Source: Castanea sativa
Taxonomy: Eukaryota; Streptophyta; Magnoliopsida; Fagales; Fagaceae
Length of the DNA stretch: 64,000 nucleotides
Direction: 5' to 3'
NCBI RefSeq assembly: GCF_040712315.1
Contig: NC_134013.1
Coordinates: forward strand, 59,649,501-59,713,500
A model generated the notes under the pieces. The model was not told the DNA's origin, ran no database searches, and saw nothing but the letters and a program-made list of their open reading frames with translations. The translations under genes and the position numbers were made by a program. Shown here piece by piece: positions 11,983-22,181 of the stretch; position 1 is the stretch's first letter; each line of letters opens with the position of its first letter.

Positions 11983-12150
11983 CTGGCGATTGAGCGTAGT
12001 TGGGTCACGCCGAGGGGTTGAGGGTGACTGCTTTGGGTGTTTGAGGGAGAGTGTTTGAATTTTTAGTGAGAGTGTTTCAGAGAGAGCGTTTGAGAGATTG
12101 AGAGAGTGTGAGTGTTTGAGTGAGGTTGAGAGAGTGTGATTGTTTCAGGG
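11983..12150 (-). promoter_or_regulatory. Putative 5' leader exon of the PMD gene
   Basis: On the minus strand a CT-rich leader-like tract leaves the right TIR and ends CGCCAG followed by GTGGGTTT (donor at 11982-11981). The next acceptor compatible with the PMD coding start is TTTGCAG at 8908-8905, one base before the ATG. This gives a non-coding first exon and a ~3-kb intron, with the promoter inside the TIR. This is inferred from splice motifs only. Confidence 0.4.
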
Positions 12151-12164
12151 AGGGGTTTGAAAAT

Positions 12165-12341
12165 GGGCGTGTAGATTTCGAGTCTTATAAACTCGATTTC
12201 TACGTGGCTACACGTGGAAAATTTGTCCACGTCAAGGTATTGCCGACCACTGCAAATCGAGTTTTAAAAGCTCGATTTTTACTTGGATCTCGAGTTTATA
12301 AAACTCGAGATGCTAGTTTCCTACATTCTTTTAAACAGTGA
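12165..12341 (-). repeat. Right TIR with CTCGAG palindrome array
   Basis: Inverted counterpart of 6832-7140: CACTGTTT terminus, CTCGAGTTTTATAAACTCGAG-like palindromes and a GTGGACAAATTTTCCACGTG block. Confidence 0.6.
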
Positions 12342-12669
12342 CAACTAACGAAAATGTTAGATATCTAATGGTAAATGGCAACAAAATTCGATAAAGTAGC
12401 TATTTGAGGAACTAAAAGCTAAAACTTTTAGCATTACCACTGTGAATGCTTTAATTCCAAAAAATAAAAATCCTAGCCAACTTAATATTAAAAAAAACAT
12501 TATTTCGTTTTTGTTTTTGTTTTTTTGTAAATGATTGCATCTTAATATATTTAAAAAAAATGATTTTGTGTATTTATAAATTTTTAATACTATATGAATG
12601 TCTATTTGGAGTTTTCTTTTTTTCTTTATACTCTGCCCCCGCTAGCTTAAAATCTTGGGTCCGTCCTTG

Positions 12670-13221
12670 TTGGTATTTGATTTTTTTTTTTTTTCATTAT
12701 ACATCAAGCATAATATATCTTCATTCTTCAATTAAAAAAAAAAAAATCTTAAAATACAATGTCATTATTGTGAAATTTTTATAAAAAATTGTCGTGACTA
12801 GATAGAATTATTATTGCGTAAAATATCCATCATATCAAAATTCTTCCACAAGACAATTTGCTTGACTCTAAGGACTTCATTATCCAGTGCAATTTCCTTG
12901 AGGGCGTGGAACACATGTTAAGTAGTGAGCCTTTTCTGCCGAAGACCAAATTTCTTCTTTGTGTCCGTGTATTCTTTTCTTCGTTTATGATCTTATCTTT
13001 GTAGCTTTTTTTGTATTGACCATAAAAGAAACAAAAAACATAAACATTTGGAGTGCATTATCACTTTTCCAATCATTTTGGTTTCTTCCTCAAGACTTCG
13101 CAAGTCTTCACTCTTCCCTGCCCCACTCCTCTTATTTTTCTTGTTCTTTTTATTAATCTTTGTTTCCTCTGCCACGGTTGCCCCTTTCTTTCTTTCTTTC
13201 TTTATATATATATAAAAGATT
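12670..13221. other. Right flank of the hAT insertion
   Basis: No gene. The sequence to about 13130 aligns with 39970-40245 (shared phrases: CCAATCATTTTG, TTCCTCAAGACTT, CCTGCCCCACT). A related TCTTCCTCAAGACTTC block also occurs at 17708-17745 upstream of the intact kinase gene, so it may be an old promoter fragment. Confidence 0.45.
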
Positions 13222-13609
13222 GAGTTCAAGTTACACTTAGTGTAACTCTAAGCAATATTACACCACTCAATATTTTTTAATTGGATGCGAATATTAACAA
13301 ATCCACCGTTAGATTACATTATCTTCGTATATTCTTCATACTTGCAAAATTTCAATGTGATAAAAAATTAATAGCCATGTCATCAATCAATTGTTAAAAT
13401 TCAAATTTTTGTAGTTTAAAATAATGTATAAAAAATGAGTTTATGGATCAAATGCTAAATAGTATCCGATTGATATGAAAATTGGCATGCGTGTTAAGAA
13501 CATATAGATCATGTAATTTAATGGTTGGATTTTCAAAATATTAATTCAATAACAAGTTATTGAGTGGTGTAACATTGCTTAGAGTTACACCAAGTGTAAC
13601 TTGAACCCT
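13222..13609. mobile_element. MITE with ~48-bp TIRs
   Basis: The left end (GAGTTCAAGTTACACTTAGT) and the reverse complement of the right end (GGGTTCAAGTTACACTTGGT) stay matched through AACTCTAAGCAAT and TTACACCACTCAAT with only a few differences. The centre is AT-rich and non-coding. I could not define the target duplication. Confidence 0.8.
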
Positions 13610-14800
13610 ACTCATATATATATAGGAAAAAGTTAATATATATCCTAAAGGTCAATGTTTAAAAAATATATTTTTTAAATTTTTATAAGCAAAAAAAATA
13701 ACTAATTCTTTTTAATATATATATTATTTTTATATTTTCCATGAAAGTGGTATAAATTTTTTTCTAAAATAATTTATTCACAAATGGCCTAAGAGCATCT
13801 ATTAACCATGAATCCTCTTAATTCCTATCTATTTTGGTGTGTTTTGGTCAATTTCAACTTGTATTGGGATTTCACATGTAACGACTGATATAATCTTGTT
13901 CATTCTCTAGATGTGACGGAGAGGAATTTATAGAAAAAAAATTGGTAGATTATCAATGGCAGATAAAATATGTAATATTAGTAATAAGTCTTAATAAGAA
14001 CTAATAAAACTCTACCTACTCAATTTTTCTAAGGGTTTTTTTTTTCTTGGTGTTTGTAACTTAGCTCGTGTGTACAAACGAAGCGAGACTTAAAATTTTC
14101 ATCATAAAAGATGAGTTTTGTTTTTCATATTTAAGGAAATGAGTGGTCCCCCTTTTTTCTATTGTTTTCTTAATTTCTCTTCTCTCATTCTTTTTTGTTG
14201 TATTTGATATTGTATGAAAAAATTTATTATTAAAATTTTAAATTATATAATATAAAATTGATAAAATTGTCACATATTTGAATATGTTGTATTATAAATA
14301 TTTATAAAAAAATAAAATAAAATTGTGGAAATTCCTATAGTTAATTTTGTAATATTTTTTTTGTAATTAGAACAGAATTGACTACTTGGTAAATATTAAG
14401 AAAGAAACGGGTGAGGACTACCCAATAATTTGTTGCCTACCAGACCATGGGTCTGTTTGGAGACCGCTGAAAATTAAAAACCGAAAATACTGTAACAAAA
14501 TAATTTTTAAATGTGTGAATAGTACCGTAAGACCTATTTTTAATGAAAAAATTGCTGAAAAATGAAGTTTATTCGTCCTATAAACAGTACATGAGATCTA
14601 CTAGTATGTAGAAAAGTAAAAAATCACAGCTCAAAAAAAAAAAAAAAAAGAAAAAAAAGAAAGGCGTGAAACGCCAGAAATACAATGTTCATATCCCAGT
14701 ATAAGAGGTGCAACAAGGAAAAAAAAGAAAAAAAAAAAGAAAAAAGAAAGGCCAGACGCAGTTTCATCAATTTCATCTGGATCCAAACGCCACCAATATA
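13610..14800. other. Non-coding, AT-rich
   Basis: No gene is supported. Homopurine runs at 14632-14660 and 14718-14750 lie near the upstream region of the malectin gene. Confidence 0.5.
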
Positions 14801-14801
14801 G

Positions 14802-14866
14802 TTATCAGTTATCACATCATTACTCACGCGGTAGCTATCAGTTATCACATCATTACTCACGCGGAA
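14802..14866. repeat. Direct repeat in the upstream region
   Basis: The block TATCAGTTATCACATCATTA plus CTCACGCGG occurs twice in tandem (period ~35 bp), 20-90 bp upstream of the TATA box of the 15009 gene. It may be a promoter duplication. Confidence 0.8.
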
Positions 14867-14887
14867 AGAATAGTCTCGACATCATAT

Positions 14888-14895
14888 TATAAATA
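14888..14895 (+). promoter_or_regulatory. TATA box of the truncated malectin gene
   Basis: TATAAATA lies 113 bases upstream of the ATG at 15009, compatible with a leader of about 85-90 bases. Confidence 0.55.
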
Positions 14896-15008
14896 AATCA
14901 ACTTGTCCACTTGAACGAATTATATCAATTATCACATTCTTTTGTAACAACTTTTTAATTATTTTCTTTTGAAAATCACTCACACTCGTTCTCCGTGTCT
15001 CTGCTACA

Positions 15009-15962
15009 ATGGGCAACACGAATCTTTGCACCACAGTCCTACCATGTTTAACTTTCACAACTCTTTACCTCGCCTTCTTGCTGCTCCACTTGTCCAACAC
15101 ATTTGCCATTAACTCTCCGTCTCCTTACAAACCAGTCGATAATATTATCCTTAACTGTGGCTCCTCTGACAATTTGACTGCATTAGATGGTCGGACCTGG
15201 ACTGGAGATGTCAATTCAAAATTCTTCCCTCAAGAACTATCACAAAACCAGGCCTCTCTAGCCACAAACTCCCTTAAGCAATCCTCATCTGCTTTCTCCC
15301 AAGTACCCCATACCACTGCCCGCTTGTCTGTCTCCCCATTCACCTACATATTCCCTATCACCTCCGGTCAAAAATTCATTCGCCTATACTTCTACCCAGC
15401 TTGGTACGGCAATTTCGACCGCTCCAAAGCCCTCTTCTCTGTCAAAGCTGGACCTTTTACTCTTCTTCGAGACTTTAATGCTTCACTTACAGCAGACGCC
15501 GATGGTGATCCCAATGATACTATATCTAGAGAATTCTGTGTCAACATGGAGGAAGATGAGAGGCTTAACTTGACCTTCACTCCAAGCGATTCAGAGTCAT
15601 CATTTGCTTTCATTAACGGAATTGAAATCCTGTCTATGCCTACTAATCTCTATTACACTCCGTCTGACAGTCAAGGGTTCCCTTTCATCGGCCAAGAGAA
15701 CTGGTACAGCATCGGAAATGTAACTGCTCTCGAGATGGTGTACAGAATAAATGTTGGAGGGGCCTTCATCTCAACCGCTGAAGACACTGGAATGTTCCGG
15801 AGCTGGAGTACGGACGAAAAGTATTTGACAGAAGATATATCATCGGTTCTACCTGTTAACACAACTATTGAAGTGCAATTTACCAAAATACCAGCTTACA
15901 CTGCACCGCAAGCTGTCTATCGGTCTGCCCGGTCTATGGAATCTTGTTATACAAACAAATAA
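15009..15962 (+). CDS. Malectin-like ectodomain protein, truncated CrRLK1L paralogue
   Basis: The 317-residue frame starts MGNTNLCTTVLPCL, a hydrophobic signal peptide ending near residue 34, then a malectin-like ectodomain (PF12819): DNIILNCGSS at about 42, the FTYIFPI and IRLYFYPA strands, GDPNDT, INGIEILSMP, YRINVGG and a second malectin half that breaks off at VYRSARSM. Seven unrelated residues and a stop follow. The intact paralogue at 18056 continues there with TDKAFNKRH, so the remainder of the second malectin lobe, the transmembrane helix and the kinase are missing. CrRLK1L ectodomains bind RALF peptides and cell-wall pectin together with LLG co-receptors. If expressed, this would be a secreted ectodomain; it could equally be a pseudogene. 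The frame up to the break has no stop, and a TATA box is present upstream. Confidence 0.75.
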   Translation: MGNTNLCTTVLPCLTFTTLYLAFLLLHLSNTFAINSPSPYKPVDNIILNCGSSDNLTALDGRTWTGDVNSKFFPQELSQNQASLATNSLKQSSSAFSQVPHTTARLSVSPFTYIFPITSGQKFIRLYFYPAWYGNFDRSKALFSVKAGPFTLLRDFNASLTADADGDPNDTISREFCVNMEEDERLNLTFTPSDSESSFAFINGIEILSMPTNLYYTPSDSQGFPFIGQENWYSIGNVTALEMVYRINVGGAFISTAEDTGMFRSWSTDEKYLTEDISSVLPVNTTIEVQFTKIPAYTAPQAVYRSARSMESCYTNK

Positions 15963-15967
15963 AGAAT

Positions 15968-16135
15968 AATGCTACGTACACGAATTATTTATTGATGTAG
16001 TAAATTCTTACTAGTTTTAATATGAGTTATTATTAATATTATATTTTTATTTATCAATAATTATTTGATAAATGCTAAACCACATCAGTAGTTTGTACAA
16101 ATATTATAAAATCGTTTGTGTCTGTAACATTACTC
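15968..16135. mobile_element. MITE directly after the truncation
   Basis: The left end (ATGCTACGTACACGAATTAT) and the right end (ATAAAATCGTTTGTGTCTGT then AACATTACT) are imperfect inverted repeats around a palindromic AT-rich core. It begins six bases after the stop codon of the truncated malectin gene. Confidence 0.5.
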
Positions 16136-16451
16136 ACAAATAAGTACATTAGAGCACTCCAAGGATGTCATAAATGAGATATTGAACCCATTATTAAAAA
16201 GAAGTAAAAATGATTCAATGGGCTAGGATTTACAAAATCCAAGGAGTATATTCTAAGCAGTATGTTTGAAACCCTAATCTATAGTTTGACGTTCATCATG
16301 TTAATAACCCCCTCAGTTTTAGAGGATTTTTGAGGATGAGATTATGTTCAGTGAACATGAATTTCATGGAGGTGGACCATTTTCTTATTTGAGCTTTGTG
16401 TGTATTTGTTTCCACTTTCCCGGATAAAATTTTGTTTGACTTTATATGGGA
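16136..16451. other. Non-coding
   Basis: No gene or classifiable repeat is visible. Confidence 0.4.
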
Positions 16452-16853
16452 ATCTATATATGTATAATAGTAGGCGAAATTAAGAGAAATTCAAATTAGA
16501 ATTCCAAATTAGAGTTTCAATTTTGCGTCATGTGTCCTATATTATTTATTTTTAAAGAATTTTATTTCTTAATTTTATATTTAAACGTGGGACCACATCA
16601 TAATTATTCATCTAAGAGAGTTATTAAGTACAAAAACTAAAGAGTCTAGAATCAATGAATCGTGTAAAAAAAAAAGTGTTTCATAATAATTAAAAAAAAA
16701 TATGGACAATTTACATTTTATACCTAATAATATCCTTGCAAAATTTTTTTAAAGAATTAAAAAAATATAAAAATAGATATTAATAGCATTTAAATTATAA
16801 TTATATTATGCATTTTATTATATATCTTTAAATGTATCTATGCATATGTATAG
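16452..16853. mobile_element. Helitron-like element, degraded 3' end
   Basis: After an A, the sequence TCTATATATGTATAATAG, then AGAGAAATTCAAATTAGAA and TTTTGCGTCATGTGTCCTAT, parallels the 5' part of the Helitron at 22182. The 3' end (ATGTATCTATGCATATGTAT then AGG) resembles the other's terminal region but lacks a clean CTRR, so the end is uncertain. Confidence 0.4.
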
Positions 16854-17371
16854 GATTAAAAGAAGTAATTAATGGCAATAGAAAACAAGAAAAAATGGAT
16901 TAAAAAAGGAAAAAGAAACTGCAAATCCAACTGAGCGGCATCATCACTTGGCATGGATAGAAAAGGAAATGAGAGAAATTATAAAAAAAAAAATAAAAAA
17001 TTAACACTGATGTAGTAATGTGGATTATTAATTATTAAAAATTTTGTAGACGACGTGGACAAAGCCAATGTCGATTTAAGGCATTAAAATTACGTTGTTG
17101 TGGAATATATAGAACTCGGCCCACATTTTAACATTAGCGGTTTAAGAGCATTCATGATCAAGTATATTCTAAGAAATTTGTAACTCAAAAAAGTTAACTA
17201 ACATATTTTAACATTTCACTTTATAATACACAAAACATCAAATACTCTTTTTTTTTATCATTTTATTTAAATATTTTTTTCTTCATTCTATTTTTTATGA
17301 TGTCTTTATCCACTAGAGTTTCTCTCTTGTAACTTTCATTTAAATAATATTTTATGTATATCATCTAGCTA

Positions 17372-17535
17372 TTGTAAAGTGCTAAAAATAACAGTTTAGT
17401 ATAGCTAAGTGTTAAAAATTTTCCTTCTCAAAAATTTTGACTTTTACAGCTACTGTGAAGTGCTAAAAAAAACAGTTTAGTATAGCTAAATGTTAAAAAA
17501 TTTTCTTCTCAAAAATTTTGACTTCTACAACCATT
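17372..17535. repeat. Tandem duplication, ~85-bp unit
   Basis: Two units share GTGCTAAAAA, AACAGTTTAGTATAGCTAA and TTCTCAAAAATTTTGACTT. Confidence 0.75.
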
Positions 17536-18055
17536 GATGTAGTGGACTTCAAAGGATTTTGAATGCTAAAATAGTATTTTAGGTATGTTATCACCTCTGA
17601 TGCGAATGTTTTAACATTTTAGGGGCGAAAAGGAACTCCTCAAAGAGTTATATATATATCGTGCGTACTATCATATCATTAATCACGTTAAAAATTCATT
17701 TTGGAGTCTTCCTCAAGACTTCTAAAGTCTTCCCCGGCCACTTCTCAGAAAAATCTGTTTAGAAAACTTTTGTGCCACTGGGTCTACAATTAATTAGAAA
17801 AATAATCTAGACCACACCTTCGTGCCACAATTTGTCGTTAGCAATGAGTATTGGAAAAAAAAGTGCGGTATTCATAGTCCTGAAATGTTTTAAGTTTTAA
17901 GCAAATTAAAGAATTTTCTACCAGTCAAAATTTCCTAGGGTCTGACTCCTTCAACGAGTAAAGAAATGAAATAAAATAAGATAAAACAATTGTCCTTCTA
18001 CAAACTTGACCATATAAGCACGGCAATACGATCTTTCGTTCTCAGTTGTGCTTCA

Positions 18056-20737
18056 ATGGGCAACACATATCTTTCGACCACACTCCGACCATGTTTGACA
18101 GCTCTTTACTTCGTCTTCTTGCTGCACCACTTCTCCAACACCGTAGACGGTGGTGACTCTCCACCTCCTTATACACCAGTCGATAATATTATCCTTAACT
18201 GTGGCTCCTCCGGCAACTCCACTGCAAATGATGGTCGGATCTGGATTGGTGACGTGAATTCTAAATTCTTCCCTCCAGAATCATCACAAAACCAGGCCTC
18301 TCTAAAAGCAACCGCAGTTGAACAATCCTCTTCTGCTACCGGAATCCCCTATACCACAGCCCGCTTGTCTGACTCCGCATTCACCTACATATTCCCAGTT
18401 ACTCCCGGCCAAAAATTCGTTCGACTGTATTTCTACCCAGCTTCGTACGGCAATTTCGACCGCTCTAAAGCCATCTTCTCTGTCAAAACTGGATCGTTTA
18501 CTCTTCTTAGCAACTTTAGTGCTTCAGTTACCGCTGACGCCGATGGCGATCCTGGTGATACCATATTGAGAGAATTCTGTGTCAACATCGAGGAAGATGA
18601 GAGGCTGAACTTAACCTTCACTCCAAGCGATTCCAATTCATTTGCTTTCATCAACGGAATTGAAATTCTGTCGATGCCTTCTAATCTCTATTACACTCCG
18701 CCTGACAATGAGGGGTTACACTTTATCGGCCAACTGAACGCGTACTTCATCGACAATAGAACTGCTCTCGAGGCGCTATACAGAATAAATGTTGGAGGGA
18801 GGTCCATCTCACCCAATGAAGATACCGGAATGTTCCGGAACTGGGTGGCGGACAAAGAGTACTTGATAGACGATTTTAAACCATCTGTTACACCTCTTAA
18901 CACGACTATTCAACTAAACTTCAGCGTCATACCTCCGTACGCGGCACCTGAAGATGTCTATCGAACTGCTCGGACTATGGGGACGGACAAAGCTTTTAAT
19001 AAGAGACACAATCTCACTTGGGGATTTGAAGTTGATTCTGATTTTTTTTATCTTGTTAGGCTACACTTCTGCGAGTTTCAACCAGAGTTGAATGATTGGT
19101 ACGACAGAGTGTTTTCTATTTTCCTAGCAAGTCAAACCGCGGAGGAAAGAGCCGACGTTATGGTATGGAGTGGTCGGAGAAAAGGTGTTCCCGTGTACAG
19201 GGACTACGTTGTGTCGATAACTGGCAAAGAAGGGGGGAAGAAAATAAACCTCTCTATCGCCTTACATGCATACCCGGATGACTCGGTTACTTCTTTCAAT
19301 GATATAATCTTGAACGGTATCGAGGTATTCAAAGTAAGCGACAACAATGGCAACCTCGCCGGACCCAACCCCGACCCACTTCCGCTGAGCCCTCCAACGA
19401 CTGTTCCGCAGAGACAATCAACAAAGTTGAAGAAGAATAACACAGCAACCATAATCGCCGTCGTTGGTGGCGGAGTTTCTGGCTTTACTATACTCCTGAT
19501 TCTTGTAGTCTTGATTTTCCGACTAGCCGAAAGAGTCAAGAATTCCGACAACTCAACAAAGGCAAGCGGGTCAACTCTACCGTGTAGTTTGTCTCGCTAC
19601 TTCTCACTCGCTGAGATTATAGAAGCTACCAACAATTTTGACAAAGTACTCATTATTGGTGCTGGAGGGTTTGGTGATGTGTACAAAGGATACATTAATG
19701 GCAGTGCGGCTACCCCAGTTGCGATCAAACGATTAAAATCCGGTTCTCAACAAGGAGCTCAGGAGTTCATAACAGAGATTGCGACGTTGTCTCAACTCCG
19801 CCACCGCCATGTTGTTTCTTTGATTGGATATTGTGAGGATGGAAACGAGATGATACTCGTGTATGATTACATGGCAAATGGGACCCTTCGTGACCATCTC
19901 TATAACACCAAGTATCAGCCACTTACTTGGAAACAACGACTCCAAATCTGTATTGGTGCAGCACATGGTTTGAACTACCTTCATACAGGCGCGACACATA
20001 CAATCATTCATCGTGATATGAAGAGTACAAATATCTTATTAGATGATCAATGGTTGGCCAAGGTGTCTGATTTCGGGTTGTCAAAATTTGGTCCCACTAT
20101 GTCTAAGTCCCATGTTAGCACAATGGTTAAGGGTACATTTGGATATTTGGATCCGGAATATTACCGCTTTCAACAACTAACTGAGAAGTCTGATGTGTAC
20201 TCTTTTGGTGTGGTGTTGTGTGAAGTGTTGTGTGGAAGGCCACCGATCATACGTACGGATGAGGATGAGCCAATGGGTCTAGCAGCATGGGTCCTGCAGT
20301 GCTATCGCAATGGAAAGCTTGATCAAATTGTTGATCCATCTTTGAAGGGGGAAATTGAACCAGAATGTTTGAAGAAATTTGGCGAGATTGTGGAGAATTG
20401 TTTGCTTGACAATGGAACCAAACGACCATCAATGAATGATGTGGTTGGGGGGCTTGAGTTAGCATTGGAGTTGCAAGAGAGTGCAAAAAAAGATGTCAAG
20501 CTTGATTTGTCAGAAGAAATTGACATGAAGGATGTTGATGAGCAAGCTCTGATCCCTATGTCCGATGTCAATGAAAGTGATGACATGATTTTTAGTAGCA
20601 GTGGAAAATTATCGAGTGCTAATGGCAGTAGTCAAGTGAGCGTAGTAAGCCGGGGAAGTTTTGCTAGTAAGGATTCAGATGGATTGATGCCCCCCAGGGC
20701 AGTGTTGTCTGACATTATGGATCCTAAAGGTCGATAA
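18056..20737 (+). CDS. CrRLK1L (FERONIA-like) receptor kinase, intact
   Basis: A single-exon plasma-membrane receptor kinase of about 893 residues, a usual length for the family. I choose the Met of MGNTYLSTTLRPCL at 18056: the paralogue at 15009 starts at the same point and the bases just upstream are similar; an in-frame Met at 17990 would add 22 residues. Order: signal peptide (1 to ~32), malectin-like domain (~45-430), proline-rich linker, membrane helix (~463-488, from TIIAVVGGGVSGF to LIF), kinase (~530-815). Kinase motifs are complete: glycine loop GAGGFGDVYKG (~535), VAIK lysine (~558), HRDMKSTN with catalytic Asp (~654), DFG (~672), GTFGYLDPEYY. It is an RD kinase and should be active. 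Family members sense RALF peptides and the cell wall in growth, fertilisation and immunity; the ligand cannot be told here. The C-terminal tail is Ser/Asp-rich. Confidence 0.95.
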   Translation: MGNTYLSTTLRPCLTALYFVFLLHHFSNTVDGGDSPPPYTPVDNIILNCGSSGNSTANDGRIWIGDVNSKFFPPESSQNQASLKATAVEQSSSATGIPYTTARLSDSAFTYIFPVTPGQKFVRLYFYPASYGNFDRSKAIFSVKTGSFTLLSNFSASVTADADGDPGDTILREFCVNIEEDERLNLTFTPSDSNSFAFINGIEILSMPSNLYYTPPDNEGLHFIGQLNAYFIDNRTALEALYRINVGGRSISPNEDTGMFRNWVADKEYLIDDFKPSVTPLNTTIQLNFSVIPPYAAPEDVYRTARTMGTDKAFNKRHNLTWGFEVDSDFFYLVRLHFCEFQPELNDWYDRVFSIFLASQTAEERADVMVWSGRRKGVPVYRDYVVSITGKEGGKKINLSIALHAYPDDSVTSFNDIILNGIEVFKVSDNNGNLAGPNPDPLPLSPPTTVPQRQSTKLKKNNTATIIAVVGGGVSGFTILLILVVLIFRLAERVKNSDNSTKASGSTLPCSLSRYFSLAEIIEATNNFDKVLIIGAGGFGDVYKGYINGSAATPVAIKRLKSGSQQGAQEFITEIATLSQLRHRHVVSLIGYCEDGNEMILVYDYMANGTLRDHLYNTKYQPLTWKQRLQICIGAAHGLNYLHTGATHTIIHRDMKSTNILLDDQWLAKVSDFGLSKFGPTMSKSHVSTMVKGTFGYLDPEYYRFQQLTEKSDVYSFGVVLCEVLCGRPPIIRTDEDEPMGLAAWVLQCYRNGKLDQIVDPSLKGEIEPECLKKFGEIVENCLLDNGTKRPSMNDVVGGLELALELQESAKKDVKLDLSEEIDMKDVDEQALIPMSDVNESDDMIFSSSGKLSSANGSSQVSVVSRGSFASKDSDGLMPPRAVLSDIMDPKGR

Positions 20738-22181
20738 ACAAAGGAAAAAAAAAAAGTTGCTCGTTGAATTTTTAATATGCCTGATCGTAACTGCCAAAGT
20801 CCTTACTTAATTTCCTCCTTGAATTATGAAACTTTGAATCTGTGGAACATTCCCTAATTTGCTATTGAGCCTTAGTCTTTTGAGTTCAAATGATAAGCAC
20901 TCTGAACAAAATACTCACCCGATTTTTTCTGGCAATCCAAATATGACACATGCCCCCACCTTTTTGTGGCAATGCCTCTACGGGGATTCCATGGGTTTTG
21001 CATCATCCGGTGAAGTGATCTGCAAATAAGTTTTTCCCGGTCTTTTGTAATGTTTAGTTGCTGTTTATGTTTTGGGTGTAGTGGAAGACTTGTTCTGTTT
21101 TTGTGTTGTTGTAATAGTTTCTGTTTAGTCCAGTGTTGCCTTCAGGGTCTTGCTACTCCGGTTTAGTTTGTTTGAACTCCGTTTTTCTGTGTCTGTACGT
21201 TTCCTTTCATTAATAAAATTCCCTTGTTATGTGTATATATATATATCTGGAATATCAAACTGTGACCGTGGTATCTGCAATATTTTAGCAACATAATCAG
21301 GCATAAAAGCATGATATAAAGGCTCCAAATTCCACCAATGGGTATCCCTATCAATTAGATTGCAGCCACCTTCATATCTGGATTAATCACTTAACAGGCA
21401 AAATAATCTTGTGACAACTGATAAGACGCAAAATGGAGCCAAGGATCTTGAATTCTTGTAAACCCGATCGACCCTTATTTTTTGAGATACACAGCTTATT
21501 CCACTTTGTCCCCATTAATATGAATTCACCATCTTTGCAATCTCGTGACATAAGTTCTGTGGCAATTTAAAATAGCCTATCACATAGCATGGGATTGCTT
21601 GAATCACACATAATGAAAGATTCTAATTTAATTAGCGTAAATTTTTTTTTGACTAGTTCGTAAAAAGAAATTGGTAAGTGTAATAATGCTAAATTGCTCT
21701 TTTAAGTTTTTAACTAAAATCTCCTCTTAAAAAAGTTGTTAACTAAAAAAAAAAAAACCTTACTCTCTTTTTTTTTTTTAGAAAATAAATGTAACCAAAA
21801 GATAAGCTTATTTCATAATGTGTATTGATGAATTTTTTTTAATAGTGATAATTGTTTAAGTTTATTCGAAAGAAGTTGTATTATTTTAAATTTTGAATTC
21901 GATAGTAGAAAGAGTAGATGAGTGGGATAAGGGTTGTTAATGGGCCAGTCCATTTTTACTTGGCCCATGGGCACAACGGGTTAGGCATAGCAAGTTGTTA
22001 ACTAGCTAGCAAAAGGGTTGAGTTAGGCTGGAAAGAAAGAGAAAACCCCAACCCATAATCCTGCTTGTGGACAATACTTATTTTGTCTTTAGCATGCAGG
22101 GTACTAGGTTGGGCCTAATGGGTTACTTATGGGCTTGTGTTAGCATCTTATTTTATTATTTTTTATAAGTAAATAATCAAA
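20738..22181. other. 3' flank of the kinase gene, duplicated
   Basis: Matches 44767-46723. It includes the probable 3' UTR and a polyadenylation region (ATTAATAAAATTCCC near 21215). Differences from the second copy: a 200-bp insertion there at 44910-45109 and about 270-310 bp extra there around 45690-45990. No further gene is supported. Confidence 0.6.

Larger units (their letters stand above)
6832..12341. mobile_element. Long-TIR element carrying a plant mobile domain gene
   Basis: The two ends are related in inverted orientation over roughly 200-300 bp. Each has a CA(T/C)TGTTT terminus, then repeated CTCGAG palindromes (ACTCGAGT..TATA..ACTCGAG patterns), a GTGGACAAA block, more CTCGAG palindromes and a CT/CA-rich leader-like tract facing inward. 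Long TIRs and a PMD gene resemble Mutator-like elements, with which PMD genes are known to be associated, but I find no transposase and cannot define a 9-bp target duplication. The class is thus inferred. Confidence 0.55.
6293..12669. mobile_element. hAT-type element containing a second element
   Basis: The left end TAGGGACGGACC and the inverted right end CAAGGACGGACC form short TIRs of the CAGGGACGGA type common in plant hAT elements. An imperfect 8-bp duplication flanks it (TTGGTACG at 6285-6292, TTGGTATT at 12670-12677, 6 of 8 equal). The left arm has the GGGGGCCTGGCCCC signature also seen in plant hATs. The paralogous region at 39890-40130 runs through this site without the element, which supports a real insertion. 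Only about 540 bp (left) and 330 bp (right) are hAT sequence; the rest is the nested element at 6832-12341. No hAT transposase is present. Confidence 0.65.

Noticed and set aside
17990..18055. Upstream in-frame Met as start of the CrRLK1L gene
   Set aside because: The paralogue starts at the Met equivalent to 18056, and that start gives a clean signal peptide. The 22 extra residues have no counterpart.
20247..20586. Minus-strand open frames within the kinase gene
   Set aside because: They overlap conserved kinase coding sequence and recur in the pseudogene only because the DNA is duplicated.
20900..21240. LINE 3' end after the kinase gene
   Set aside because: The T/G-rich tract with AATAAA fits a normal 3' UTR; there is no RT fragment or target duplication.
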